Positions 16,634 to 24,082 of a stretch of DNA of 64,000 bases are shown piece after piece. The position numbers and the translations under genes are program-made. How positions within the stretch are numbered: the first letter of the stretch is position 1; the number at the start of each line of letters is the position of its first letter. Below the pieces are notes generated by a model. That model did no database searches. It was not told where the DNA came from and saw nothing but the letters and a program-made list of their open reading frames with translations. Source of the DNA: Mucilaginibacter rubeus. GTDB taxonomy: Bacteria > Bacteroidota > Bacteroidia > Sphingobacteriales > Sphingobacteriaceae. The stretch is from contig NZ_BMKD01000002.1 in the NCBI RefSeq assembly GCF_014643835.1, positions 682,001-746,000 on the forward strand. The letters run 5' to 3'.

Positions 16634-17737
16634 ATGAAAGCTTTTTTTCATAGATATTTAAAGATCATCGACAGGTTTATTATTGGCAAATACCTTGGCA
16701 CTTTTATATTTACTATGGGCATTTTCATGGTGATATCTGTAGTGTTTGACGTGTCAGAAAAGCTTGATAACTTCCTGAATAAACACGCCAGTTTGCACGA
16801 TATCGTCTTCAGATATTACGCGGGTTTTATTCCATTTTATTTGAATATGTTATCGCCGCTGATCAACTTCTTGGCGGTGATTTTCTTTACAGCCAAGATG
16901 GCAAACCAAACAGAAATTGTTCCGATATTGAGCGGCCGGGCAAGTTTTAATCGATTTTTAAGACCTTATGTAATCGCTTCATCAATCATATTTGTGGTGT
17001 CTTTTTTTGCAAATGTATACCTTATTCCTTTCACAAACCGGCTGAAAATCGACTTTGAAAATGCCAATGGCATGATGGACAATGACCCGACTAAGGTGGA
17101 GGTACACATGCAAATTGACAAACATACTTTTGTTTATCTTGCCAATTACGATCCCACAACTCACTTCGGTTACAATTTTATAATGGAGAAATTTAATGGT
17201 GATACGTTGCGTGAAAAACTGATTGCCGAACAAATTCAATACGATTCTTTAAAACGGATCTGGTCGCTTAAACAATACAGTGTTAAATATGTAAACGGAA
17301 TGAAAGAACAATTCATTACAAGTAACACGCCAAAAGACACTGTTTTGGATATGCACCCGAGCGATTTTATTGTATATGATAACGTATACCAGGCCATGTC
17401 TTTAAGCGACCTGAACAAGAATATTGACAAGGAAAAACTGCGCCGCCCGGAATATTTAAAGGCCATTTATTTTGAAAAATATCACCGTTTTGTATACCCT
17501 TTATCAGCCTTTGTACTTACTTTAATCGGTGTTTCCATATCGTCAAGAAAGGTACGCGGAGGTGTTGGATTACCCCTGGGGATAGGTATTTTATTATGCT
17601 TCGCTTATATTATATTAGAACGGTTTGCGCTTGTATTTTCGGTAAAAGGGGGCATGACACCTTTAATAGCGGTATTCATTCCTAACATCGTTTTTGGCAT
17701 TTTAGGTTACTATCTGCTTTTAAAAGCACCCAAATAA
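16634..17737 (+). CDS. LptF/LptG-family permease (YjgP/YjgQ)
   Basis: A 367-residue inner-membrane protein of the LPS-export ABC transporter family. Three hydrophobic segments lie in the N-terminal third (LGTFIFTMGIFMVISVVF, YLNMLSPLINFLAVIFFTA, ASSIIFVVSFFANVYLI) and three at the C-terminus (YPLSAFVLTLIGVSISS, GLPLGIGILLCFAYIILE, IAVFIPNIVFGILGYYLLL). Between them is a periplasmic beta-rich domain. The N-terminal MKAFFHRYLKIIDRFIIGKY and the SSRKVRGG element are typical. It could be LptG or LptF; one gene alone cannot decide. It overlaps the next gene by one base. Confidence 0.9.
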   Translation: MKAFFHRYLKIIDRFIIGKYLGTFIFTMGIFMVISVVFDVSEKLDNFLNKHASLHDIVFRYYAGFIPFYLNMLSPLINFLAVIFFTAKMANQTEIVPILSGRASFNRFLRPYVIASSIIFVVSFFANVYLIPFTNRLKIDFENANGMMDNDPTKVEVHMQIDKHTFVYLANYDPTTHFGYNFIMEKFNGDTLREKLIAEQIQYDSLKRIWSLKQYSVKYVNGMKEQFITSNTPKDTVLDMHPSDFIVYDNVYQAMSLSDLNKNIDKEKLRRPEYLKAIYFEKYHRFVYPLSAFVLTLIGVSISSRKVRGGVGLPLGIGILLCFAYIILERFALVFSVKGGMTPLIAVFIPNIVFGILGYYLLLKAPK

Positions 17738-18639
17738 TGACGCAAAACACCCCTTCATCCCCAAATAAGAACCTAATTATTCTCCATTTTACAGTTTTTG
17801 TATGGGGATTTACCGGAATTTTGGGCGCACTGATCACCATTTCGGCCGTACAATTGGTGTGGTTTAGGGTACTTATTGCCTTTTCATCGTTATTTTTGTA
17901 TTTCAAATTCAACAAAACTGATTTTAAGGTTGACAGAAAAACCCTTGTAAAATTGGTACTCACTGGCGCGATTGTGGGCGGGCATTGGATCCTTTTTTTC
18001 GCTGCCATCAAACTTTCCACAGTCGCCGTCACCCTGGTTTGCCTCTCATCCATCACACTTTTCACGGCAATTTTTGAACCGTTGATCAACAAAAAAAGTA
18101 TTTCGAAACTTGAAATATTGGCCGGCATCTTAATTATCACTGGCATTGTTTTGATTTTCAAATTCGAAAGCAGATACACTAAGGGTATCATAACAGGGCT
18201 TGCCAGCGCTGTTTGTGCCAGCCTTTTCTCTATCATTAATTCGCGTCAGGTGCAAAAAGTACAAGCGCCGGTTATTGCATTTTATGAACTTTCCGGAGCC
18301 TTTGTCTGGATCTCGATATACCTGTTTATAACCTCCGGTTACACCAGGGCCATGCTGTTGAAACCAGCAGATATCGGTTACCTGGTACTACTTGGCACCG
18401 TATGCACATCGCTTGCTTACGTGGCCGGCGTATCTGTAATGCGCGAACTTTCGGCTTTCCGGGTGGCGCTCATTACCAACCTCGAGCCGGTATACGGTAT
18501 CATCCTTTCGTTTATTTTTTTCGGAGATCTCAACAAAATGACGCCCGGATTTTGGGGCGGAGCATTCCTTATCCTGTCAACAATTTTTTTGTACCCCGTA
18601 GCCCGAAAGCAAATAACAAGGCGCAAAACTGTAGCTTAA
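17737..18639 (+). CDS. EamA/DMT-family transporter
   Basis: A 300-residue drug/metabolite transporter with about ten membrane segments arranged as two EamA repeats. The first begins LIILHFTVFVWGFTGILGAL and the second around GIITGLASAVCASLFSIINS. The conserved ALITNLEPVYGIILSFIFFG precedes the last helices. The start codon shares one base with the stop of the LPS-permease gene, so the two are translationally coupled. The transported compound is not evident; amino acids or metabolites are usual for the family. Confidence 0.9.
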   Translation: MTQNTPSSPNKNLIILHFTVFVWGFTGILGALITISAVQLVWFRVLIAFSSLFLYFKFNKTDFKVDRKTLVKLVLTGAIVGGHWILFFAAIKLSTVAVTLVCLSSITLFTAIFEPLINKKSISKLEILAGILIITGIVLIFKFESRYTKGIITGLASAVCASLFSIINSRQVQKVQAPVIAFYELSGAFVWISIYLFITSGYTRAMLLKPADIGYLVLLGTVCTSLAYVAGVSVMRELSAFRVALITNLEPVYGIILSFIFFGDLNKMTPGFWGGAFLILSTIFLYPVARKQITRRKTVA

Positions 18640-18762
18640 TTCTTAACTCCCCATATTCTTGTTTTATACAAACACTTATAATAGCCGTGGTTCTGCCTGT
18701 TCTTAAAGCAGCCTTTCAACAACTCAAATCACCTTAATTTTTTCGTCATTTTCTCCCAAATA

Positions 18763-18804
18763 GGGGCTAAGCACCTAAGGCTGCTTTAGCCTTTTTTTAG
18801 CCCC
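18763..18804 (+). terminator. Nested hairpin, possible terminator
   Basis: GGGGCTAA (18763-18770) pairs with TTAGCCCC (18797-18804), and inside it AAGGCT (18777-18782) pairs with AGCCTT (18788-18793). A run of T's lies within the right side. It lies about 120 bp after the EamA stop. Confidence 0.45.
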
Positions 18805-18993
18805 CCTAAGCCATTTAAATTTTTTAAGACATTCCCGGCTCAACTAATGCATTAGCGCCAAACAGGGGCAAAATCCATTTTTAACTTAGTGTATTAAATA
18901 TCAATATAAAAATCAGGGCATCGAATCTACGTATTCCTATTTTTAGCCATTTTTTAAAATCTACAAACTTAAATAATTCAATTATATACTAAA

Positions 18994-19139
18994 CATATAA
19001 ATTTAAAAATCAATTACTTATAAAATTTAAATAAATAGATAGTTAATCAAAATTCATCTAAGTAAAATCTCCAAAAACTAAAAATATTAGCATTTAAATT
19101 TAAAGCCGATTTAAAGTATCATATAAATTTAAAAATCAA
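18994..19139. repeat. 20-bp direct repeat pair
   Basis: CATATAAATTTAAAAATCAA is identical at 18994-19013 and 19120-19139, 126 bp apart in an A+T-rich gap. The shared core AAATTTAAA is itself palindromic in part. Confidence 0.75.
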
Positions 19140-19647
19140 ATAAATACATGTAATTATTTAGTGTAAACCTTCTAATCAACCAAAAGTCAAAACCCAATTT
19201 ACAAAGTGTAATGAAGTAACTATTCGGGAATCAAAAAAAATCGCAGCATCTCTCCTGCTTGTATACAAAATCAGTTTTCGAACGGATTTTTTTTCACTCT
19301 CGTAGGATTCTCGCAAAGAAATTTTGGGCGAAAGAAATCCTCGCAATATCAAATTCCAGGGGTATTAAAAGTTCTGATTTTAGCCTTTGAAAAATACGGG
19401 CAAAATTTCACTGCGGTTATTGTCACCTCATTTTTGAAAGGGCAATTATCAACCGGGCAAAATCTGGGCGACTTAAAATTGAAGAGCTACCAGAGGTGGA
19501 CACAGCCAATAAAATATGAACCTAAAAATGCAGACACATCTCCGCACTATTTCGCGATCAAATTCCATGACCTCGATTTACATGAGATCAATTTTTATTA
19601 AACATTTAAAAAGCGGATATTGTATTACTCTAAAACCAACATCCATC

Positions 19648-19926
19648 ATGAGCATTAAAACAATAGTCATTGTAGCCATCGCAGTTTTGCTTACCATCGT
19701 ACTAATGCAAAATACCGACGAGGTTTACTTCAAATTTTTGTTCGCCACTTTCAGGGTATCCAAACTAATGATGATGCTGGTAGTTGCGGTAACAGGTTTT
19801 ATATTGGGTTTGATCGTGGCATGGCCTAAAAAACAAAAGTTCGATATTGAAGGCTATCATGACGCCATGCACAAAAAAGACGACACCGATACACTAAGTG
19901 ACGAAGACAGGGAATACATCAGCTAA
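19648..19926 (+). CDS. LapA-like (DUF1049) small membrane protein
   Basis: A 92-residue protein from ATG 19648, preferred because the conserved part begins MSIKTIVIVAIAVLLTIVLM. The upstream extension (44 residues) looks non-coding. There are two membrane segments: the N-terminal one followed by QNTDEVYFKFLF, and LMMMLVVAVTGFILGLIVAW, then an acidic tail. The Q-N-T-x-x-V/F pattern after the first helix is typical of LapA/DUF1049 proteins (LapA of E. coli works with LapB in regulating LpxC). It lies 3 bp before the next gene. Confidence 0.75.
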   Translation: MSIKTIVIVAIAVLLTIVLMQNTDEVYFKFLFATFRVSKLMMMLVVAVTGFILGLIVAWPKKQKFDIEGYHDAMHKKDDTDTLSDEDREYIS

Positions 19927-19929
19927 AAT

Positions 19930-20817
19930 ATGAAAACAAAGATTGGATTTATAGGCCTTGGCAACATGGGTACCAGCATGGCCAAAAACCTCATTGACTC
20001 AGGGTACCATTTGCAGGTTTACAACCGCACACTTTCAAAGGTAGACGAGCTTGGCACCGACAGTGTAACCAAATGCCAGAGTCCTGCCGAAGCCGCGGCA
20101 AATGTGCCATTTTTGATCACTATGGTATCAGATGACGAAGTGCTGCGAGAATCGGCTGTAGGCGACGGCGGAATTTTAAAAACGCTACAGCCAAATGCTG
20201 TACACATATCCATGAGCACTATTTCACCTGGAACTTCTGAAGAACTGGCCAGGTTACATGAACAGGCAGGAAATCGTTACCTCGCTTCTCCTGTATTCGG
20301 AAGGCCCGAAGCAGCCGCTGCACGTAAGCTCTGGATCTGCGTTTCGGGTGATGAACAAACTAAAACTGATGCTCGTCCTATACTTGATTTACTTGGCCAG
20401 GAAGTGATTGATTTTGGCCCCTCGGCGGGAGGTGCAAATGTGGTTAAAATAGCAGGCAATTTTATGATCATGGCATCCATGGAAATGATGGCCGAGGCAT
20501 TCACCCTTGCCGAAAAAAACGGACTAAGCAGAATGCAGGTAGCCGACTTTTTCAGCTCGACGCTTTTCAACGCTCCAATTTTCCAGAGCTACGGCAAGGC
20601 CCTTGCCGGCAAGCAATATCAACCAGTAGGCTTCAAATCAAAATTGGGTTATAAAGATGCGCGCCTCGCATTTAAATTATCGCAGACAAGCGAGATGCCC
20701 ATGCCTATTGCAAACGCCGTACACGGCCGTTTATTAACCGCTATTGCCAAAGGCTGGGGCGAGCACGATTGGGTGGAAGGCATAGGGCGAGGCGTGAGTG
20801 AAGACGCGGGGCTTTGA
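19930..20817 (+). CDS. NAD(P)-dependent beta-hydroxyacid dehydrogenase
   Basis: A 295-residue member of the 3-hydroxyisobutyrate dehydrogenase/GLYR1 family. The Rossmann motif GFIGLGNMGTSMAKNL opens the protein. The substrate-binding stretch is VHISMSTISPGTSEEL, and GGANVVKIAGN contains the catalytic lysine. The C-terminal helical domain is complete (FKSKLGYKDARLAF). The natural substrate may be a small 3-hydroxyacid or succinic semialdehyde. It is probably co-transcribed with the LapA-like gene. Confidence 0.9.
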   Translation: MKTKIGFIGLGNMGTSMAKNLIDSGYHLQVYNRTLSKVDELGTDSVTKCQSPAEAAANVPFLITMVSDDEVLRESAVGDGGILKTLQPNAVHISMSTISPGTSEELARLHEQAGNRYLASPVFGRPEAAAARKLWICVSGDEQTKTDARPILDLLGQEVIDFGPSAGGANVVKIAGNFMIMASMEMMAEAFTLAEKNGLSRMQVADFFSSTLFNAPIFQSYGKALAGKQYQPVGFKSKLGYKDARLAFKLSQTSEMPMPIANAVHGRLLTAIAKGWGEHDWVEGIGRGVSEDAGL

Positions 20818-20888
20818 TTTCGGATTTCAGATGTTTGATTTCGGATTTTGGAAATAGGATTTTGGAATCGGATATTTCTTTTAAAGAA

Positions 20889-20940
20889 AATGCCGGATGG
20901 TCTATCGACTGATAAAATGATCGATAAATCATCCGGCATT
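20889..20940. terminator. Hairpin inside the convergent gap
   Basis: AATGCCGGATG (20889-20899) and CATCCGGCATT (20930-20940) are perfect 11-bp arms, with an inner TATCGA/TCGATA pair (20903-20908, 20921-20926). It could terminate transcription from either side. Confidence 0.6.
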
Positions 20941-20994
20941 TACATGCAGCAGGATGATTAAGTTTGGTAGCAGAATTGCTTTATATCACAACGT

Positions 20995-21070
20995 CATTGC
21001 GAGGTACGAAGCAATCCCAAACAATACACGGATGGCCTGCCAATCGGGGATTGCTTCGTACCTCGCAATG
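20995..21070. repeat. Interspersed palindrome, CATTGCGAGGTACGAAGC type, copy 1
   Basis: Perfect 24-bp arms at 20995-21018 and 21047-21070 are separated by 28 bp. A second, decayed copy lies at 29632-29719. Confidence 0.9.
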
Positions 21071-21142
21071 ATGCTTTTATTTTGCTTCGGGACAGCTTCC
21101 CGAATCCTACCAAATCCGAAATCAAACATCCGAAATCCGACA

Positions 21143-21943
21143 TCACAAATAGAACACTTGGTTCTCCCCTTCCAAAAATTTCAAATCGGGAGTTTCAGCA
21201 AAAATACCGAACACGGATGCTCCGGTTCCACTCATGCTTGAGTATATGGCCCCTGCCTCATAAAGGGCCGCTTTGATGCCTCTGATTTCTGCATGATTTT
21301 CAAACACGGTTTGTTCAAAATCATTTTTGATAAGCTTCTTCCAATCAGCTATCGGTTCGTTGATCAAATCGAACAATGAATCTTTTACCGGGGTCGGCTT
21401 TATACCGCGAAAAGCTTCCCCTGTTGATACATGGACAGGCGGCATTACCAACACAATTTTGTAAGCCGACAGGTCGAGCCTGATGTTCTCAAATTCATCA
21501 CCGCGTTCAAAAGCAAACACAGGTTTGTTCTCGATGAAAAAAGCGCAGTCGGCACCGAGGCTGCGCGCGTAATTGGTCATTTCATCTACCAAAAGACCGA
21601 GTTTAAATTCATCATTCATCAACCTGATAAAAAATGCGGCATCGGCCGATCCCCCGCCCAACCCCGAGCCTATCGGGATATGCTTATGCAGATGAATGCT
21701 CACCGGTGGCAGGTCATGGTCCTGCTTGAGCATTTGATAACCTTTAACGCAGAGATTATCCTCCGGTAGGCCAGGAATATCCAGCCCGCTTGAGGTGAAG
21801 CTAAATTTGTCGCTTTTCACTACTTCAAGGGCGTCTTTAATGTCGATAGGGTAAAAAATGGTTTCGAGATTATGATAACCATCCGGCCGGCGTTCGGTAA
21901 TATTGAGGCCGATGTTTATTTTTGCATTCGGAAATAAAATCAT
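21143..21943 (-). CDS. ispE: 4-diphosphocytidyl-2-C-methyl-D-erythritol kinase
   Basis: IspE of 266 residues, a GHMP kinase of the non-mevalonate isoprenoid pathway. It begins with MILFPNAKINIGLNITERRP and DGYHNLET, which contain the conserved Lys and the substrate-binding Tyr/His region. The ATP-binding glycine-rich loop is HIPIGSGLGGGSADAAFFI, and near the C-terminus is SSMSGTGASVFGIF, the third GHMP motif. It is somewhat short but complete. It is convergent with the dehydrogenase gene, with a palindromic gap between them. Confidence 0.95.
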   Translation of the reverse strand: MILFPNAKINIGLNITERRPDGYHNLETIFYPIDIKDALEVVKSDKFSFTSSGLDIPGLPEDNLCVKGYQMLKQDHDLPPVSIHLHKHIPIGSGLGGGSADAAFFIRLMNDEFKLGLLVDEMTNYARSLGADCAFFIENKPVFAFERGDEFENIRLDLSAYKIVLVMPPVHVSTGEAFRGIKPTPVKDSLFDLINEPIADWKKLIKNDFEQTVFENHAEIRGIKAALYEAGAIYSSMSGTGASVFGIFAETPDLKFLEGENQVFYL

Positions 21944-22027
21944 ACAAATTAATTAACACGTGATGTATTTGCCAACATCCGTAGGAAACCAAAGGTAGAT
22001 TATTTTTCTTTGCCTTTTGAAACTTTG

Positions 22028-22059
22028 GTCATTGAGTCATTAGGTCATTAAGTCATTGC
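22028..22059. repeat. Tandem 8-bp-period array upstream of thyA
   Basis: GTCATT recurs at 22028, 22036, 22044 and 22052, an exact 8-bp period. It is the reverse complement of the unit at 3969-4000. It lies about 65 bp before the thyA start. Confidence 0.8.
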
Positions 22060-22123
22060 CTTCTCAAAGCATTAACCTAATCACCCAATTTAACTCAATC
22101 AACCGAATCTAACTTAAAATAAA

Positions 22124-22945
22124 ATGAAACAGTATCTTGACCTGATGAGACATGTGATGGAAACCGGAGCGCAAAAGCATGACAGAACCGGCACCGGTAC
22201 AGTAAGTGTGTTTGGCTACCAGATGCGTTTCAATCTCAAGGATGGTTTCCCGATGGTAACCACCAAAAAACTGCACCTCAAATCTATCATCCATGAGCTC
22301 ATCTGGTTTTTGAGCGGCGACAGCAATATCCGCTACCTGAAAGAAAATGGCGTAAAAATATGGGACGAGTGGGCCGACGAAAATGGCGACCTTGGCCCCG
22401 TGTACGGCAAACAGTGGCGCTCGTGGCCTACACCAGATGGCGGTCATATCGACCAGATCAAACAGGTGGTGAACCAGCTTAAAAACAATCCCGACTCGCG
22501 CCGTATCATCGTGTCGGCCTGGAACGTTGCCGAGGTTAACCAGATGGCCCTGCCGCCATGCCATAGTTTGTTCCAGTTTTACGTAGAGCCCCCTAACCCC
22601 CTGAAGGGGGAACAAAAGGGAAAACTTTCGTGCCAGTTGTACCAACGCAGTGCAGATATTTTCCTTGGCGTTCCGTTCAACATAGCTTCCTATGCGTTGC
22701 TCACCATGATGATGGCACAGGTATGCGACCTTGATCTTGGCGACTTTATACACACTTTTGGTGATGCCCATTTGTACAACAACCATATGGACCAGGCGCG
22801 CCTGCAGCTAAGCCGCGATCCTCGCCCCCTGCCAACCATGAAAATCAATCCGGAGGTAAGAGATATCTTCTCATTCAAGTTTGAAGATTTCACTTTGGAG
22901 AATTATGATCCCTGGCCGCATATTAAGGCCGAAGTGGCGGTGTAG
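22124..22945 (+). CDS. thyA: Thymidylate synthase with a repeat-derived insertion
   Basis: ThyA of 273 residues, which makes dTMP from dUMP with methylene-tetrahydrofolate. The catalytic Cys lies at residue 146 in [12 protein letters not shown], the same number as in E. coli, followed by [20 protein letters not shown] and the dUMP-binding HLYNNHMDQ. Between FQFYV and GKLSC most family members have two residues. Here there are eleven ([11 protein letters not shown]), which accounts for the 9-residue excess over the E. coli protein. The DNA of this insert (22588-22612) is a palindromic repeat. It sits in a turn between strands, so folding is probably tolerated. Confidence 0.95.
   Translation: MKQYLDLMRHVMETGAQKHDRTGTGTVSVFGYQMRFNLKDGFPMVTTKKLHLKSIIHELIWFLSGDSNIRYLKENGVKIWDEWADENGDLGPVYGKQWRSWPTPDGGHIDQIKQVVNQLKNNPDSRRIIVSAWNVAEVNQMALPPCHSLFQFYVEPPNPLKGEQKGKLSCQLYQRSADIFLGVPFNIASYALLTMMMAQVCDLDLGDFIHTFGDAHLYNNHMDQARLQLSRDPRPLPTMKINPEVRDIFSFKFEDFTLENYDPWPHIKAEVAV
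22588..22612. repeat. Palindromic repeat inside thyA
   Basis: The core CCCCCT-GA-AGGGGG (22597-22610) is preceded by a further CCCCCTAA. This looks like the C/G-rich interspersed repeats common between genes in Bacteroidota, but here it is read as protein. Confidence 0.7.
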
Positions 22946-22948
22946 TTT

Positions 22949-23477
22949 GGTCATTTGCTTCGCGTCATTGGGTCATTAAGTCATTTTTTGCTTGTCCTGC
23001 TTTTAGCTGTCCTAATCTTATCATGAGTAATAGAATTGAAGAACTTGAAGTGTATAATCTTTCAGAAGCATTTTCCGACAGGGTTTGGTTTATAGTGGCT
23101 AAATGGGAATACTTTGCTAAAGACACTTTGGGTAAACAAATTGTTCGCTCATCTGATTCGATTGGTGCAAACATTGCTGAAGGATTTGGACGCTATCATT
23201 ACAAGGAGAATAAGAACTTCTGCTATTTTAGCCGCGGATCAGTAATTGAAACCAAAGGTTGGCTCAAAAAGGCAAATACGAGAAGCCTGATCAATGACGA
23301 CGAATATCAATCGCTGCTCCGGGAATTAGAAACAATTCACGTAAAATTAAACATCTATATCAAATTCATTGGGAAAGGCAATGCATAACTACAAGTCAAA
23401 AAATGACTCAATGACGCGAAGTAAAATGATGCAAAGCAAAATGACACGAAGCAAATGACGCAATGACTTAATGACCA
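22949..23477. mobile_element. Putative cassette: four-helix-bundle gene between inverted 8-bp-period arrays
   Basis: The left array (22949-22994) carries GTCATT at 22950, 22964, 22972 and 22980. The right array (23392-23477) carries AATGAC at 23402, 23410, 23440, 23454, 23462 and 23470 plus AATGAT at 23425. The left arm's reverse complement matches the start of the right arm closely, including CAATGACGCGAAG. The element begins 4 bp after the thyA stop and ends 7 bp before the folA start, so it fills exactly what would be the thyA-folA junction. Mobility is inferred; no transposase is inside. Confidence 0.5.
23023..23388 (+). CDS. Four-helix-bundle protein (23S rRNA intervening-sequence protein family)
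   Basis: A 121-residue protein of the S23/IVP family, which is a helical bundle. Typical family parts are IEELEVYNLSEAFSDRVWFI, LGKQIVRSSDSIGANIAEGF and the G-R-Y/F pair that follows, and NFCYFSRGSVIETKGWLKKA. First found in spacers inside 23S rRNA genes, these proteins occur as scattered single genes in Bacteroidota, and their molecular role is not settled. A related fold (Avd) serves diversity-generating retroelements, but no reverse transcriptase or repeat pair is here. The gene sits between thyA and folA and is bracketed by inverted short arrays. Confidence 0.88.
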   Translation: MSNRIEELEVYNLSEAFSDRVWFIVAKWEYFAKDTLGKQIVRSSDSIGANIAEGFGRYHYKENKNFCYFSRGSVIETKGWLKKANTRSLINDDEYQSLLRELETIHVKLNIYIKFIGKGNA

Positions 23478-23483
23478 AATAAA

Positions 23484-23966
23484 ATGATTTTATCCATCAT
23501 CGTAGCCATAGCCAAAAACCACGCTATCGGTAAAGACAATAAATTACTCTGGTATTTGCCTAATGATCTGAAGCATTTTAAAGATGTTACTACCGGGCAT
23601 ACCGTGATCATGGGCCGTAAAACTTTTGATTCGGTTGGTAAGCCCTTGCCCAAACGCCGCAACATTGTTATTACCCGGCAGGCCATCAGTATTGAAGGTT
23701 GCGAGGTAGTACCATCCATTGAAGCGGCTATTGAGCTTTGCAAGGCCGAGGACGAAGTTTTTATTGTTGGCGGAGCTGAGATCTACCGGCAGGCTATTCC
23801 CTTTACAAACCGCATATATCTCACCATTATCGACCAGGATTTTGAAGGCGATACCTTCTTCCCGGAATTAAATCCTGATGAATGGCAGGAAACAGATCGT
23901 GAAGATTTTGAGCCCGACGAAAAAAACAAGTATAAATATTCTTTTATCACACTTGTGCGGCGCTAA
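23484..23966 (+). CDS. folA: Dihydrofolate reductase
   Basis: DHFR of 160 residues, which reduces dihydrofolate formed by thymidylate synthase. Seen: MILSIIVAIAKNHAIGKDN, LLWYLPNDLKHFKDVTTGHT, VIMGRKTFDSVGKPLP and VFIVGGAEIYRQAI, all standard DHFR motifs. The acidic active-site residue is Asp of LPNDLKHF. Length is normal. It is normally next to thyA; here the four-helix-bundle cassette lies between them, with 7 bp between the right array and the ATG. Confidence 0.95.
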   Translation: MILSIIVAIAKNHAIGKDNKLLWYLPNDLKHFKDVTTGHTVIMGRKTFDSVGKPLPKRRNIVITRQAISIEGCEVVPSIEAAIELCKAEDEVFIVGGAEIYRQAIPFTNRIYLTIIDQDFEGDTFFPELNPDEWQETDREDFEPDEKNKYKYSFITLVRR

Positions 23967-24000
23967 CATTTTTTGTCATGATTTTGTTTTAATTTAAAAT

Positions 24001-24029
24001 TTTGTGCTTACGAAATTTTATTAGATTTG
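24001..24029 (+). promoter_or_regulatory. Promoter of secDF
   Basis: TTTG (24001-24004), a 17-bp spacer and TAGATTTG (24022-24029) match the Bacteroidota TTTG / TAnnTTTG pattern exactly. The predicted leader is about 45-50 nt before the ATG at 24083. Confidence 0.7.
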
Positions 24030-24082
24030 CTGCCTTATTGAAAAAAAGCTTATAAACTAATTTATTACATATTACAAATTCG

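Larger units (their letters stand above)
18640..19647. other. Long A+T-rich gene-poor region with hairpin and direct repeats
   Basis: About 1 kb without a convincing gene. It begins with a nested hairpin (18763-18804) and continues with a strongly A+T-rich stretch around 18890-19170. There the 20-mer CATATAAATTTAAAAATCAA occurs twice (18994-19013 and 19120-19139). A more mixed part (19200-19515) with CTCGCAAAGAAATT-like words follows. It could hold regulatory sites, a horizontally acquired scar or a decayed gene; nothing more definite is visible. Confidence 0.55.
20820..21140. repeat. Outer inverted repeat of a nested palindromic gap
   Basis: Left arm 20820-20851 (TCGGATTTCAGATG, then TTTGATTTCGGATTTTGG) matches the reverse complement of 21110-21140 with one mismatch and one extra base. 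The arms start 3 bp after one stop codon and end 2 bp before the opposite-strand ispE stop, so they span the whole convergent gap. Two other palindromes lie inside. Confidence 0.8.

Noticed and set aside
18402-18737. A 111-codon frame overlapping the end of the EamA gene
   Set aside because: It is in a different frame of a conserved transporter and continues into a non-coding gap without any family features.
22109-22786. A 225-codon open frame on the minus strand opposite thyA
   Set aside because: It mirrors a strongly conserved gene and its protein has no recognisable domain; it is an antisense shadow.
23023-23388. Diversity-generating retroelement accessory (Avd-like) gene
   Set aside because: The fold is shared, but there is no reverse transcriptase and no template/variable repeat pair in the window.
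23402-23477. Possible CRISPR-like array
   Set aside because: The units are only about 8 bp with variable tiny gaps and no spacers, and no cas genes are present.
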